Origin: Bordetella flabilis
Lineage (GTDB): Bacteria; Pseudomonadota; Gammaproteobacteria; Burkholderiales; Burkholderiaceae_B
Direction of reading: 5' to 3'
DNA: 64,000 nt
NCBI RefSeq assembly: GCF_001676725.1
Contig: NZ_CP016172.1
Location: forward strand, 5,270,001 to 5,334,000
Shown here: positions 52,041 through 61,179 of the stretch, piece after piece
Layout of the letters: every line of letters starts with the position of its first letter
How positions within the stretch are numbered: the first letter of the stretch is position 1
Made by a program: the position numbers and the translations under genes
Notes under the pieces: generated by a model
What the model was told of the DNA's origin: nothing
The model's database searches: none
What the model saw: the letters and a program-made list of their open reading frames with translations, nothing else

Positions 52041-52137
52041 TTTATCCGGCCACTTTATTCTGGGAGGTTATCTTTGCAGCGCTTTATCCTGCGAGAAATT
52101 CATCCCTGCAGCGCTTTATCCCGCGGGGACTTTATCC
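52041..52137. repeat. Array of TTTATCC motifs between ilvA and a LysR gene
   Basis: TTTATCC occurs at 52041, 52083, 52115 and 52131, and TTTATTC at 52054. Two of these sit in an 18-bp repeat GCAGCGCTTTATCCNGCG at 52076-52093 and 52108-52125, 32 bp apart (about three helical turns). The array is in the 163-bp gap upstream of the LysR gene at 52197, so it may be a multi-site operator. Confidence 0.6.
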
Positions 52138-52196
52138 TCCAGGGTCCATAAACAGGCCGTGGTCTCCGACCGTGGCAGGCCCAGCAGACACGCCAG

Positions 52197-53120
52197 ATGG
52201 ACATCCAGCTCAATGACATTGCGTTGTTCGTCGAAGTCGCCAAGCGCAAGAACTTCAGCCATGCCGCCGAGGCGCTCGGCATGCCCGCGGCCACGCTGTC
52301 GCGGCGCGTCAGCGACCTGGAGCGCCGCATCGGCATGCAACTCCTCACGCGCACGACGCGGCGCATCGAACTGACCGAGGCCGGCGCGCTGTATTTCGAA
52401 CGTTGCCGGCACATCATCGAGGAAGCCAGCGTCGCGCACGAACAGTTGCACGACATGGCGGCGCAGCCCAAGGGGCGGCTGCGCATTTCCATGATCGCCA
52501 GCCTGGCGCAGCTGGTGCTGCCCGTGGTAATGCGAGAGTTCACCGAACAGTATCCCGATATCCAGTGTGAATTCGACCTGAGCGGCCGGCCGGTGGACGC
52601 GATCAGCAATCCCTTCGACCTGGTGCTGCGTTTCGGCCAGCAGCCCGACTCCAGCCTGATCTCGCGGCAGATCATGCTGATGTCGCACCAGCTGTATGCG
52701 TCGCAGGACTACCTGGCGCGCCACGGCGCGCCGCGCATCCCCAGCGATCTCAGCCACCACGATTGCCTGCGTTTTCCCAGCGGCGAAGGCAATTCCTCGT
52801 ACTGGATGCTGCACTCCGGCGAACGCGTGGTGCGGGTGCAGGTCTTCGGCCGGCTGATCGCCAACAACATGGGCATGCTGGCCCGCCTGGCCAGCAACGG
52901 CATGGGGATTGTGCCCCTGCCGGTGTTCGACGCCATGGAAACGGCCATCGCCCGGGCGGGGCTGGTGCGGGTTTTGCACGACTGGAGCCTGACGCCCATG
53001 CCGCTGTTCGCCCTGCTGCCGTCGCGGACCATCCCGGCCAAGACACGGGCTTTCCTGGATTTCATCCAGCCGCGCCTGAACGAGCAACCTCGCCAGGGCC
53101 TGGTCCAACTGGCCAACTGA
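52197..53120 (+). CDS. LysR family transcriptional regulator
   Basis: The 307-residue protein shows the LysR HTH (about 4-63, IALFVEVAKRKNFSHAAEALGMPAATLSRRVSDLE) and a substrate-binding domain of the type found in the AaeR/DmlR subgroup. It lies 308 bp upstream of the cupin-Bug-CaiB-acyl-CoA dehydrogenase operon on the same strand, so it is a candidate activator. The array of TTTATCC motifs lies immediately upstream of it. Confidence 0.85.
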   Translation: MDIQLNDIALFVEVAKRKNFSHAAEALGMPAATLSRRVSDLERRIGMQLLTRTTRRIELTEAGALYFERCRHIIEEASVAHEQLHDMAAQPKGRLRISMIASLAQLVLPVVMREFTEQYPDIQCEFDLSGRPVDAISNPFDLVLRFGQQPDSSLISRQIMLMSHQLYASQDYLARHGAPRIPSDLSHHDCLRFPSGEGNSSYWMLHSGERVVRVQVFGRLIANNMGMLARLASNGMGIVPLPVFDAMETAIARAGLVRVLHDWSLTPMPLFALLPSRTIPAKTRAFLDFIQPRLNEQPRQGLVQLAN

Positions 53121-53428
53121 CCGATCGCCGCCTGGCGCGATCCCGCGCCGGAGGGCGCTGTGTCGGTGGGCGGCATGCGTGGGTGGATGAGTGGCCGCGC
53201 CGTTTCTGCCCGGGCCGGCCGCGCCGGTTCCTGCCGCCACCGCCCTTGGCCGCCCAGCCCTTCCCCTATCCGGAACGCGACAGGCGCCCGTGCGTGTGCC
53301 TGCCCGCGTCGGCGAGGCACCACGGGGGCGCTCATCCCCAATTCCCCATCCAAATATCCGCCAGGACGCTTGACGCACGTCTTCCGTATGTTGAAAATGT
53401 TTTCACATATGAGAAAAAGGAGACAAGC
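53121..53428. other. Intergenic region between LysR and cupin genes
   Basis: The 308 bases hold no gene. The right end is AT-rich and carries a 14-bp palindrome near the cupin start codon. Confidence 0.55.
53392..53405. promoter_or_regulatory. Palindrome TGAAAA-TG-TTTTCA upstream of the cupin operon
   Basis: A perfect 6-bp-arm palindrome lies 23 bp before the cupin ATG and 17 bp downstream of a TTGACG hexamer at 53370. It overlaps the probable -10 region, a position where a repressor such as the nearby IclR or LysR protein could act. Confidence 0.5.
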
Positions 53429-53815
53429 ATGGCGCATAACAGGCCCCAGTGGCTGGTTCGCGAAGCGGACGTGCCGGGGTACCACCCCGCCAACCATCTG
53501 GGCACGACCAACCGGCGGCTGATCGGACGGGACAACGTGGGCGCCCGCCACATGGAAGTCGTGCTGGGCACCATCACGCAGGGCCAGGGTGCTCTGCCGC
53601 ACGCCCACCCGGGAATCGAACAGGTCTGCTATCTCCTGTCCGGCACCGCGCGGGCCCAGGTGGGCGACGAAGTGGCCGACATGCAGGCCGGGGACTGCTG
53701 CTATTTCCCGCCCGATATCCCGCATGTCTTCACGGTGACCAGCGAGGAGCCGGCACGCCTGCTGGTGATCTACAGCCCGCCCTACGAAGAATCGCCGGAC
53801 CGCGTCATACGGTGA
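53429..53815 (+). CDS. Small cupin domain protein
   Basis: The 128-residue single-cupin protein has the two cupin motifs: GALPHAHPGIEQVCYLLSGTARAQVGDE (about 54-81) and the second with QAGDCCYFPPDIPHVF (about 86-101). They carry His58, His60, Glu64 and His99, a complete metal site. A strong AAAAGGAGA site precedes ATG 53429. It is the first gene of the operon with Bug, CaiB and acyl-CoA dehydrogenase genes, so it may be an isomerase, a decarboxylase or a ligand sensor for the same substrate. Confidence 0.82.
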   Translation: MAHNRPQWLVREADVPGYHPANHLGTTNRRLIGRDNVGARHMEVVLGTITQGQGALPHAHPGIEQVCYLLSGTARAQVGDEVADMQAGDCCYFPPDIPHVFTVTSEEPARLLVIYSPPYEESPDRVIR

Positions 53816-53838
53816 CGCCGGCACAAAGGAGATTGCAC

Positions 53839-54867
53839 ATGATTCGTTCGAACCCGCACCGTCGGCCGCTGGCCGCCGTCCAGGCCCTTCGCGGCATACG
53901 GGCCGCCGTGGCCGCCATGGCAGCCGCCGCATTGGCCATGGCCTGCCTGCTCGCCCCTACCGCCGCCTCCGCGGCATATCCCGACCGGCCCATCACGCTG
54001 ATCGTGCCATTCCCGGCCGGTTCGGGCACGGATGCCGTGGGCCGCATCTTCGCCGCCGAGCTGGGACGCATCCTGAACGGCCAGGTCATTGTCGAGAACA
54101 AGCCCGGCGGGAACGCCACCATCGCCGCTTCATACGTGGCGCGCGCCAAGCCGGACGGCTACACGCTGTTCGTAAGCACGAATACCCCCCAATCGGCAGC
54201 GCCCTACCTCATGAAGAACCTGCCTTATGACCCGGTCAAGGACTTCACCCCCATCGCGCGCGGCGGCAACCTGCCCTTCATCCTGGTCGTCAATCCCCGC
54301 GTGCCCGCCAAGTCGGTGCAGGAACTGGTGGCCTATGCCAAGGCGCATCCCGGCAAACTGACATACGCCAGCGGCAACAGCACCGGCATCGTCGCCGGTG
54401 CGACCTTCGCGCGCCGCGCCGGTATCGAGATGGTGCACATCCCGTACAAGGGCACGCCGCAAGCCATCACCGACGTCGTGGGCGGACAGGTGGACATGAT
54501 GTTCACCGACGTCGCCTCCGGCCTGCCCTTCGTGCAGTCCGGCAAGATGCGCGCGCTGGCGGTGTCCACCGCGGCGCGCAGCAGCGTCGTGCCGGACATC
54601 CCTTCCATGGAGGATGCCGGCATTCCCGACTTCGACATCAATTCGTGGAACGGCTACTTCGGCCCGGCCGGCATGCCGCCGGACGTCGTCAAGACGCTGA
54701 ACGCGGCCATCAACCGCATCGTCGCCGAACCGCAGGTGCGCAAGCAGCTCGCGGTGCTGGGCTTCGATGCCTTCAGCGGCACGCCCGAGGATTTCGCGGC
54801 CTTTGTGCAGCAGCAGCTGACCCTGTGGGGCAAGCTCATCAAGGACGCGGGGATCGAACAGCAATGA
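53839..54867 (+). CDS. Bug family tripartite tricarboxylate transporter substrate-binding receptor
   Basis: The 342-residue protein has a long Ala-rich signal peptide (about 1-46, cut near ASAAYPDRP). The Bug fold motifs are present: YPDRPITLIVPFPAGSGTDAVGR, VENKPGGNATIAASYVARAKPDGYT and HIPYKGTPQAITDVVGGQVDMMF. It is the second gene of the operon, 23 bp after the cupin stop with an AAAGGAGA site. It overlaps the CoA transferase start by 4 bp. It presumably imports the acid that the next enzymes activate. Confidence 0.92.
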   Translation: MIRSNPHRRPLAAVQALRGIRAAVAAMAAAALAMACLLAPTAASAAYPDRPITLIVPFPAGSGTDAVGRIFAAELGRILNGQVIVENKPGGNATIAASYVARAKPDGYTLFVSTNTPQSAAPYLMKNLPYDPVKDFTPIARGGNLPFILVVNPRVPAKSVQELVAYAKAHPGKLTYASGNSTGIVAGATFARRAGIEMVHIPYKGTPQAITDVVGGQVDMMFTDVASGLPFVQSGKMRALAVSTAARSSVVPDIPSMEDAGIPDFDINSWNGYFGPAGMPPDVVKTLNAAINRIVAEPQVRKQLAVLGFDAFSGTPEDFAAFVQQQLTLWGKLIKDAGIEQQ

Positions 54868-56105
54868 GCCCCGACGAAGCGGGACAGCCGCCCGCCACCG
54901 CCGGGGCGGGACCGCTGTCCGGCATACGCATCCTGGACCTGACCGCAGTGGTGATGGGCCCCTACGCCACCCAGGTGCTGGCCGACCTGGGCGCGGACGT
55001 CATCAAGGTGGAATCGCCCGCGGGCGACAACATGCGCGCGGTCGGCCCCATGCGCAACCCCGGCATGGGCCACCTGTACCTGCACCTGAACCGCAACAAG
55101 CGCTCGATCGTGCTGGACCTGAAGCAGCCCGCGGCGCGCGACGCCTGCCTGCGCCTGGCCGAGGACTGCGACGCGGTGCTGTACAACATCCGGCCGCAGG
55201 CCATGGCCAGGCTGGGCCTGGACTATGCCGCCTTCGCGGCCCGGCAACCCCGGCTCGTCTATGCGGGCGCCTATGGTTATGCCGAGAACGGCCCGTATGC
55301 GGGCCGGCCCGCCTACGACGACCTGATCCAGGGGCAGACCGGCATCGCCGACCTGTTCGGCCGCCAGAGCGAAGGCGAACCGCGCTACGCGCCGCTGACG
55401 CTGGCCGACCGCGCAGTCGGCCTGCACATGGCCGTCGCGCTGGTGTCCGCGGTGCTCCACGCGCGCCAGACGGGGCGCGGGCAGAGCCTGGAGATCCCCA
55501 TGTTCGAAGGCATGGCGCACATGGTGCTGGGCGACCACCTGGGCGGCTGGACCTTCGATCCGCCACTGGGCGAAACCGGCTACGCGCGGCTGCTCGCGCC
55601 GCACCGCAAGCCGTATGCGACGCGCGATGGCCATGTGTGCCTGCTGATCTACAACGATAAGCACTGGCGCAACTTCTTCGAAGCCATCGGGCAACCTGCA
55701 ATGACGCAGGACCCGCGTTTCGCCACCCATACGGCCCGCGCCGCGCATATCGGCGAGGTCTATGCCTATGTCGCGCAAGTCATGCTCACCCGCGATACGG
55801 CGCAATGGCTGACGCTGTTCGCGGCAGCCGATATTCCCGCTTCGCGCCTGTACGGCATCGAGGATCTGGTGGCGGACCCGCACCTTCAGGCCACGGGGTT
55901 CGTGCGCCAGGTGGATCACCCGACGGAAGGCCGGCTGCGCACGCCCGCGCCGCTGGGCCGCTTCGACGGTACGCCCACCGCCTTGCGGCGCCACGCGCCG
56001 CACCTGGGCGAACACAGTCTTGAAATACTGCGCGAAGCCGGCTTCGCGGAATCGGCCATACAGGCGCTGCTCGCGGCGCAGGCCACCCACGACGGAAGAC
56101 TCTGA
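54864..56105 (+). CDS. CaiB/BaiF family III CoA transferase
   Basis: The 413-residue protein has the family III fold with GIRILDLTAVVMGPYATQVLADLGADVIKVESP at the N terminus, and the catalytic aspartate in the AYDDLIQGQTG segment (Asp152 or Asp153). Such enzymes move CoA from an acyl-CoA donor to a carboxylic acid. It overlaps the Bug gene by 4 bp and the acyl-CoA dehydrogenase gene by 1 bp. The two enzymes probably act on one imported acid; the substrate cannot be named from sequence. Confidence 0.92.
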   Translation: MSPDEAGQPPATAGAGPLSGIRILDLTAVVMGPYATQVLADLGADVIKVESPAGDNMRAVGPMRNPGMGHLYLHLNRNKRSIVLDLKQPAARDACLRLAEDCDAVLYNIRPQAMARLGLDYAAFAARQPRLVYAGAYGYAENGPYAGRPAYDDLIQGQTGIADLFGRQSEGEPRYAPLTLADRAVGLHMAVALVSAVLHARQTGRGQSLEIPMFEGMAHMVLGDHLGGWTFDPPLGETGYARLLAPHRKPYATRDGHVCLLIYNDKHWRNFFEAIGQPAMTQDPRFATHTARAAHIGEVYAYVAQVMLTRDTAQWLTLFAAADIPASRLYGIEDLVADPHLQATGFVRQVDHPTEGRLRTPAPLGRFDGTPTALRRHAPHLGEHSLEILREAGFAESAIQALLAAQATHDGRL

Positions 56106-57271
56106 TGGATTTTTCATTCACTCCTGAACAGATCGCGATCCGTGACGCGGTGGAGCAGATCTGCGCCCGCTATCCCGACGAATACTGGCTGGAGCGCGAC
56201 CGCGAGGGCGGCTTTCCGCATGGCCTGCATGCCGACCTGGCGCGCGACGGCTGGCTGGGTATCGCCATGCCGCCCGAGTACGGCGGCGCCGGCCTGGGCA
56301 TGACCGAAGCCGCATTGATGATGCAGACCATCGCGGCATCGGGCGCCGGCTTCGCGGGCGCCTCGGCCGTGCACATGAACATATTCGGCCTGAATCCGGT
56401 GGTGGTCTTCGGTGACGAGGCGCAGCGCGCCCGCTGGCTGCCCGACCTGATCGCCGGCCACCACAAGGCCTGTTTCGCCGTCACCGAACCGGACGCCGGC
56501 CTGGACACCACGCGCCTGACCACCCGCGCCGTGCGCGAGGGCGACGACTATGTGGTGCATGGGCGCAAGATCTGGATCTCCACGGCACAGGTGGCCCACA
56601 AGATGCTATTGCTGGCGCGCACCACGCCGCTGGCCGACGTGGCGAAGCCGACCCAGGGCCTTTCCCTGTTCTATACAGACCTGGACCGCGAGCGCGTGGA
56701 AGTGCGCGAGATCGAGAAGATGGGCCGCAAGGCCGTCGACTCGAACATGCTGTTCATCGACGGCCTGCGCATCCCCGCCGCCGACCGCATCGGCGAGGAA
56801 GGCCGGGGCTTCGAATATATCCTGCACGGACTGAACCCCGAGCGCATCCTGATCGCGGCGGAAGCCGTGGGCATCGGCCGCGCGGCGCTGGCCCACGCGG
56901 TGCGCTATGCCAACGAGCGCCAGGTATTCGGGCGGCCCATCGGGCAGAACCAGGGGGTGCAGCACCCGCTGGCGCAGGCATGGATGCAACTCGAAGCCGC
57001 CGACCTCATGGTATTCAAGGCGGCCGCCATGTATGACGCCGGACTGCCTTGCGGCCCTTACGCGAACTCCGCGAAATACCTGGCCGCGGAAGCCGGCCAC
57101 AATGCCTGCCAGACAGCCGTCATGACGCTGGGCGGGATGGGCTACGCCAAGGAATACCATGTGGAGCGCCTGCTGCGCGAAAGTTATATTCCGCGCATCG
57201 CCCCCGTGAGCCCGCAATTGATCCTGTGCTTCATCGCCGAGAAAGTACTGGGACTGCCCAAATCGTATTGA
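56105..57271 (+). CDS. Acyl-CoA dehydrogenase family protein
   Basis: The 388-residue flavoprotein contains the family's FAD-binding CFAVTEPDAGLDTT (about 123-136) and the GKxWIS-type GRKIWISTAQVAHKM region. The usual catalytic glutamate in the C-terminal IYEGT motif is missing; the corresponding stretch reads IPRIAPVSPQ. A glutamate is found instead at the helix-G position used by isovaleryl-CoA dehydrogenase (Glu246 in GLNPER), so activity is plausible. It is the last gene of the operon and overlaps the CoA transferase stop by 1 bp. Confidence 0.9.
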   Translation: MDFSFTPEQIAIRDAVEQICARYPDEYWLERDREGGFPHGLHADLARDGWLGIAMPPEYGGAGLGMTEAALMMQTIAASGAGFAGASAVHMNIFGLNPVVVFGDEAQRARWLPDLIAGHHKACFAVTEPDAGLDTTRLTTRAVREGDDYVVHGRKIWISTAQVAHKMLLLARTTPLADVAKPTQGLSLFYTDLDRERVEVREIEKMGRKAVDSNMLFIDGLRIPAADRIGEEGRGFEYILHGLNPERILIAAEAVGIGRAALAHAVRYANERQVFGRPIGQNQGVQHPLAQAWMQLEAADLMVFKAAAMYDAGLPCGPYANSAKYLAAEAGHNACQTAVMTLGGMGYAKEYHVERLLRESYIPRIAPVSPQLILCFIAEKVLGLPKSY

Positions 57272-57283
57272 GCCGGCACGGTG

Positions 57284-58024
57284 TCAGATCGCGTGCTGCT
57301 CCAGGGCGGCGCAGGCCGCGCGCAGGATCCGCGCATAGGCCTCCTGGTTGGGCTCGATGCGGTACACCGGCGCGCCAACCGAAATCGCGTAGGGTTCGCC
57401 GGCCAGCACCAGCGGCCATGCGATGGCGCCCACTTCGGCCAGCGATTCGCCCAGGTTGCGAAACCAGCCGCGCTGGCGCGACGCCACGATGTCGGCTTCG
57501 ACCACATCCGGATCGACCATGGTCCTGTCATTGAACCGGATCAGCGGCGCGCGGTGCAGCAGCTCATGCCGCTTGGCCGCGGGCAGCGTGGAAAGCAGCG
57601 CCTTGCCCAGCGAATTCGCGTGCAGCACACGGAATTCACCCGCGACGGGCGCGTAGCGTATGGTGTGCGGCGAATCCAGCACTTCCAGGTAGACCACGCG
57701 GTCGTCCGGCGTGAGCTTGGCGAACACCACGGTTTCCCGCGTGGCCTCGCGCAACTCCAGGAGGCTGGGGTACACCCGGTCGCGCACCGGATCGTTGTGG
57801 GCGATCTGCTGGGCCATCGCCAGCAGGCGGCTGGTGGGGTAGTAGCCGTTGCGCCGGCCGACCTCGTACAGGTACCCCAGCTCGGCCAGCGTGCGGATCA
57901 GCGCGAGGCAGCTGGATACCGGCACCGCCAGCAGGCGGGCCAGTTCGGAAAGGGCAAGCGGCCGCTTTTCGCGCGCGTACACCTCGATGATCTCTATGAC
58001 CCGCAGGGCCGTCTTGACGCTCAT
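57284..58024 (-). CDS. IclR family transcriptional regulator
   Basis: The 246-residue protein has an N-terminal winged helix (about 3-65, ALRVIEIIEVYAREKRPLALSELARLLAVPVSSCLALIRTL) and a GAF-like IclR effector domain (about 85-245). It converges on the acyl-CoA dehydrogenase gene with a 12-bp gap. It may respond to the acid catabolised by the CoA transferase operon and repress it through the palindrome upstream of the cupin gene, but this is inferred only from position. Confidence 0.85.
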   Translation of the reverse strand: MSVKTALRVIEIIEVYAREKRPLALSELARLLAVPVSSCLALIRTLAELGYLYEVGRRNGYYPTSRLLAMAQQIAHNDPVRDRVYPSLLELREATRETVVFAKLTPDDRVVYLEVLDSPHTIRYAPVAGEFRVLHANSLGKALLSTLPAAKRHELLHRAPLIRFNDRTMVDPDVVEADIVASRQRGWFRNLGESLAEVGAIAWPLVLAGEPYAISVGAPVYRIEPNQEAYARILRAACAALEQHAI

Positions 58025-58053
58025 CCCGCCTGCCCGTTGCCCCGTCTTGCCCG

Positions 58054-58605
58054 CTACGGCGTTTCGCTGCCGAACTGGCAGACCGAATACAGCGGCGTGC
58101 CCGTTTGCGCGACGGCCGCGGCCCCCCCGAGCTCCGGCAGGTCGATGATGGTGGCCGCCTCTACCACATTGGCGCCCAGGCGCTGCAGCAGCTTGACCGC
58201 CGCGATCATGGTGCCGCCCGTCGCGATCAGATCGTCGACCAGCAGCACGCGCTGTCCCGGCCGCACCGCATCGGCGTGCATTTCCACCGACGCATTGGCG
58301 TATTCCATGGAATACGACTCCGCCACGGTGCGATAGGGAAGCTTGCCCTGCTTGCGCACCGGCACGAAGCCCAGGTTCAGTTCATAGGCCAGCACGCTGC
58401 CGATGATGAAGCCACGCGCGTCCACGCCGGCCACCAGGTCCAGGCGCTGGCGCATGTAGCGATAGACGAAGAGGTCGATCAGCACCCGGAAGGTACGTGG
58501 ATCCTGCAGCACCGGCGTAATGTCGCGGAAAACCACCCCAGGCCTGGGCCAATCGGGCACGCTGCGTATGGTGCGCCTGACAAGTTCTGCGTAGTCGGTT
58601 TGCAT
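58054..58605 (-). CDS. apt: Adenine phosphoribosyltransferase Apt
   Basis: The 183-residue enzyme salvages adenine to AMP using PRPP. The PRPP-binding motif is [13 protein letters not shown] (about 120-132), and the N-terminal [16 protein letters not shown] is characteristic of Apt. Its own promoter overlaps the end of the upstream LysR gene. Its stop is 29 bp before the IclR gene start on the same strand, so the two could be co-transcribed. Confidence 0.96.
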   Translation of the reverse strand: MQTDYAELVRRTIRSVPDWPRPGVVFRDITPVLQDPRTFRVLIDLFVYRYMRQRLDLVAGVDARGFIIGSVLAYELNLGFVPVRKQGKLPYRTVAESYSMEYANASVEMHADAVRPGQRVLLVDDLIATGGTMIAAVKLLQRLGANVVEAATIIDLPELGGAAAVAQTGTPLYSVCQFGSETP

Positions 58606-58636
58606 GATGGCGCCCGCGGTTTGAGTGAGGCTGCAA

Positions 58637-58665
58637 ACTATAACCGTGCGGGCTCATTAAGCCAA
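58637..58665 (-). promoter_or_regulatory. Sigma-70 promoter of apt
   Basis: Read on the minus strand, TTGGCT and TATAGT are separated by exactly 17 bp and lie 31 bp upstream of the apt start. The -35 hexamer falls inside the last codons of the LysR gene. The spacing and both hexamers are close to consensus. Confidence 0.65.
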
Positions 58666-59679
58666 TGCGGCCCGCTTGCGTGGCGCACGCGGCGGACGAG
58701 GCGACCCGGGCGAGCGGGCCGGGCTCGCCGAGCGCGCCCCGCCTGTGGGACGGGCCGTGCGCGGCGCCGGGCCCGGGACCGCACTGGCCGCGCCTTGCAG
58801 CGCCGTCGCAACATGCGACAGGAAGTCCTCCACCATGCCGGGCAGCAGGCGTCCCTCCATGGTCTGTACCGCGAGGCGCCGTGTGGCCATTTCGGGGTGG
58901 TCCACCGGACGGGCCACCAGGCCGACGCGCCGCAGGGCGGCAGGCGCGGGCAGATAGCAGCCCAGCATGACGCGATCGGAGTTGCGGACAAAGGACATCA
59001 GCGCGGAGGAACGATTGCTGACGAATACCGGCTCGAAATGCATGCCTTCCTGCCGCCAGCAACGCTCCACCAGCTTGCGCGTGGCCGATGCCGGCTCCGT
59101 GGCCGCCAGGGGATAAGGCAGCAATTGCACCGGCGTGACGCGGGCGTGGCGGGCCAGCGGATGGCGGTGCCACATCACCGCATGGACCGGCGCGGGCAGC
59201 GTATGCCGCGTCACCGTACCCTTGCGCTGTTCGGCCGCGTAGGTAATGGACAGGTCCGCATCGCCCTCCGCCACGCGGCGCACCGCATCGAGCTGGCTGC
59301 ACACGTGCAGGCTGAAGCGGGCGTGGGGATGCCGGCTGCGGAAGGCGGACATCAGCTCAGGCAGGAAATGATGCGCCGGCCCTTCGGTCGCGACCACGCG
59401 GATATTGCCGCTCGGTCCCCCTTTCAAGGCGGCGATGTCCTGCAGCACCGCCTCCGACTCCAGGAGCGCGCGCCGCGCATGCGCCAGCAGCAGCTCTCCG
59501 GCCTCGCTGAGGACCATGCCGCGCGCCATGCGCTTGAACAGCGGCGTGCCGACTTCGGCTTCCAGCTTGGCGATCTGCCGGCTGATGGCGGACACCGCCA
59601 CGAACAGCCGCTCCGATGCCGCGCTCAGGCTGCCGCTGGCCGCCACTTCGGCGAAATACTTCAATGCTATTCCGTGCAT
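58657..59679 (-). CDS. LysR family transcriptional regulator with basic Pro/Arg-rich tail
   Basis: The 340-residue protein has the LysR HTH (about 4-62: LKYFAEVAASGSLSAASERLFVAVSAISRQIAKLEAEVG) and a substrate-binding domain (about 85-290). It ends in a C-terminal tail of about 45 residues that is rich in Pro, Arg, Ala and Ser, has low complexity, and is not part of normal LysR proteins. The start is set at 59679. It is divergent from the AstE/AspA-type deacylase and ABC transporter genes, so it probably regulates them. Confidence 0.85.
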   Translation of the reverse strand: MHGIALKYFAEVAASGSLSAASERLFVAVSAISRQIAKLEAEVGTPLFKRMARGMVLSEAGELLLAHARRALLESEAVLQDIAALKGGPSGNIRVVATEGPAHHFLPELMSAFRSRHPHARFSLHVCSQLDAVRRVAEGDADLSITYAAEQRKGTVTRHTLPAPVHAVMWHRHPLARHARVTPVQLLPYPLAATEPASATRKLVERCWRQEGMHFEPVFVSNRSSALMSFVRNSDRVMLGCYLPAPAALRRVGLVARPVDHPEMATRRLAVQTMEGRLLPGMVEDFLSHVATALQGAASAVPGPAPRTARPTGGARSASPARSPGSPRPPRAPRKRAALA

Positions 59680-60078
59680 GGGAAGGCGCGCTCCGACGGA
59701 AAGGCGACATGTTTGCCTTTTCGGCAAAACAAAGAAGAAATATTCTAATAGTCCTGACCGCCCGACGCCCCTAGAATCCGTACAAAAAGCAGGCTTGCAA
59801 GGTGTAAGACAGGTCTCGCGACCGCTGCGCGGACACTGGCTAGCCTATGACGCCCGTCCTGCATGAGCCGCCCCGAACGAGGCATGAATGTATTTGCGCC
59901 CACCCGCGATCTTCGCTTCGTTCCAGTTGCAGGCTTGTGCCTCGCGCCACTTTTTTTTCCGACCATGGCATCACTGACTCCACCACCCGACCACCCGTCC
60001 TCGCCCCAGGACCGACGCCGCGGAGGGCCGCTGACCTTCCGCATGCTGCCAAATCTGAACCGCACTTCAGGAGCGTCG
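59680..60078. other. Intergenic region between LysR and the deacylase gene
   Basis: The 399 bases contain no gene that I can support. An in-frame ATG at 59863 would add 72 residues to the deacylase, but that stretch is poor in ribosome binding site and family similarity. The 59680-59800 part is richer in A/T and is likely to hold both divergent promoters. Confidence 0.55.
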
Positions 60079-61056
60079 ATGCTTCTCTCCGACGAGCTGC
60101 CCCTGCGCCCCTTCGAGTTGCCGTGCCCCGACTTGAATGTCGAGCGCGCGGGCAATACGGGCACCGAGGGGATCTGGCATTTCGATTCCGGCACGCCCGG
60201 GCGCACCGTCATGGTCTCTGCGCTTATCCACGGCAATGAACTTTGCGGCGCCTGGGCCTTGAAAGCCGCGCTGGGCCACGGGGTACGGCCACGCTGCGGC
60301 GCCTTGATACTGGCCTTTTGCAACCTGGCCGCCTTCGACCGCTTCGACCTCCAGGACTATGCGAAATCGCGTTTCGTCGACGAGGACATGAACCGGATCT
60401 GGAGCGACGACAGGCTGGGCGACGACAGCACGCAGGAACGGCGGCGCGCCGCGCTGATCCTGCCCTGGCTGAAAAAAGCCGACTGGTTGCTGGACATCCA
60501 TTCCATGAGCAACTCCGTGGTTCCCTTGCAACTGGCCGGAGTGCAGCAGCGGAATATCGACCTTGCCATGACCTTGGGCAACCCGGCGAAAGTGATCGCC
60601 GACGCCGGCCATGCCGCCGGCGTGCGCATGCGCGACTACGGACGCTTCGGCGAAGGCACGGACAACGGCACCCGCTCGCTGCTGATCGAATGCGGCTTCC
60701 ATGGCGCCCTGTCCGCGCGCGACGTGGCCCTGGACCAGATGGCGCGTTTCCTGGTCGCCTCTGGCATCGTCGAATCGACCGACCTGCCGGGAACCTGGTT
60801 CATGCCGACGGCGCCCAGCCAGGAAGCGTTGCGGGTCACCCATGCCATTGCGGCCAAGAGCGCCGACTTCCGCTTCGCCGAGCCCTGGAAGGGCCTGGAA
60901 AAGCTGCCGAAAGCGGGCACCTTGATTGGCTGGTCGGAAGGCGAGCCGGTGTATACGCCCTATGACGACTGTGTGTTGATCATGCCGTCGCTCACCAACG
61001 TGCGCGCCGGCGTCACGGTCGTGCGCCTGGCCCAGCCCATGCCGAACCGCCTCTGA
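60079..61056 (+). CDS. AstE/AspA family zinc deacylase (succinylglutamate desuccinylase/aspartoacylase-like)
   Basis: The 325-residue protein has the M14-like fold of AstE and AspA. Zinc ligands are His51 and Glu54 (HGNE) and His141 (DIHSM). The DMNRIW segment near 103 matches the family's DLNR, and Glu204 in LIECGFHG is the likely general base. The ATG at 60079 is chosen for its AGGAG site. The family removes acyl groups from N-acyl amino acids. The peptide-type ABC transporter starting 123 bp downstream suggests that it acts on an imported acylated amino acid or peptide. Confidence 0.87.
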   Translation: MLLSDELPLRPFELPCPDLNVERAGNTGTEGIWHFDSGTPGRTVMVSALIHGNELCGAWALKAALGHGVRPRCGALILAFCNLAAFDRFDLQDYAKSRFVDEDMNRIWSDDRLGDDSTQERRRAALILPWLKKADWLLDIHSMSNSVVPLQLAGVQQRNIDLAMTLGNPAKVIADAGHAAGVRMRDYGRFGEGTDNGTRSLLIECGFHGALSARDVALDQMARFLVASGIVESTDLPGTWFMPTAPSQEALRVTHAIAAKSADFRFAEPWKGLEKLPKAGTLIGWSEGEPVYTPYDDCVLIMPSLTNVRAGVTVVRLAQPMPNRL

Positions 61057-61179
61057 CACATGAAACGCGAGGCCAGCGGCGTACTGCCCGCCGCGACCCT
61101 GCGTGCAGTAAAGTAGCGGCCACAAGCAGCGCCACCCAATCTTGCGCCGCATCGAAAAGTATCAACGGGGAATTGCCGC

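Noticed and set aside
59863..60078. 72-residue N-terminal extension of the AstE/AspA-like deacylase
   Set aside because: An in-frame ATG exists at 59863, but the segment lacks family similarity, while 60079 has a clear AGGAG ribosome binding site.
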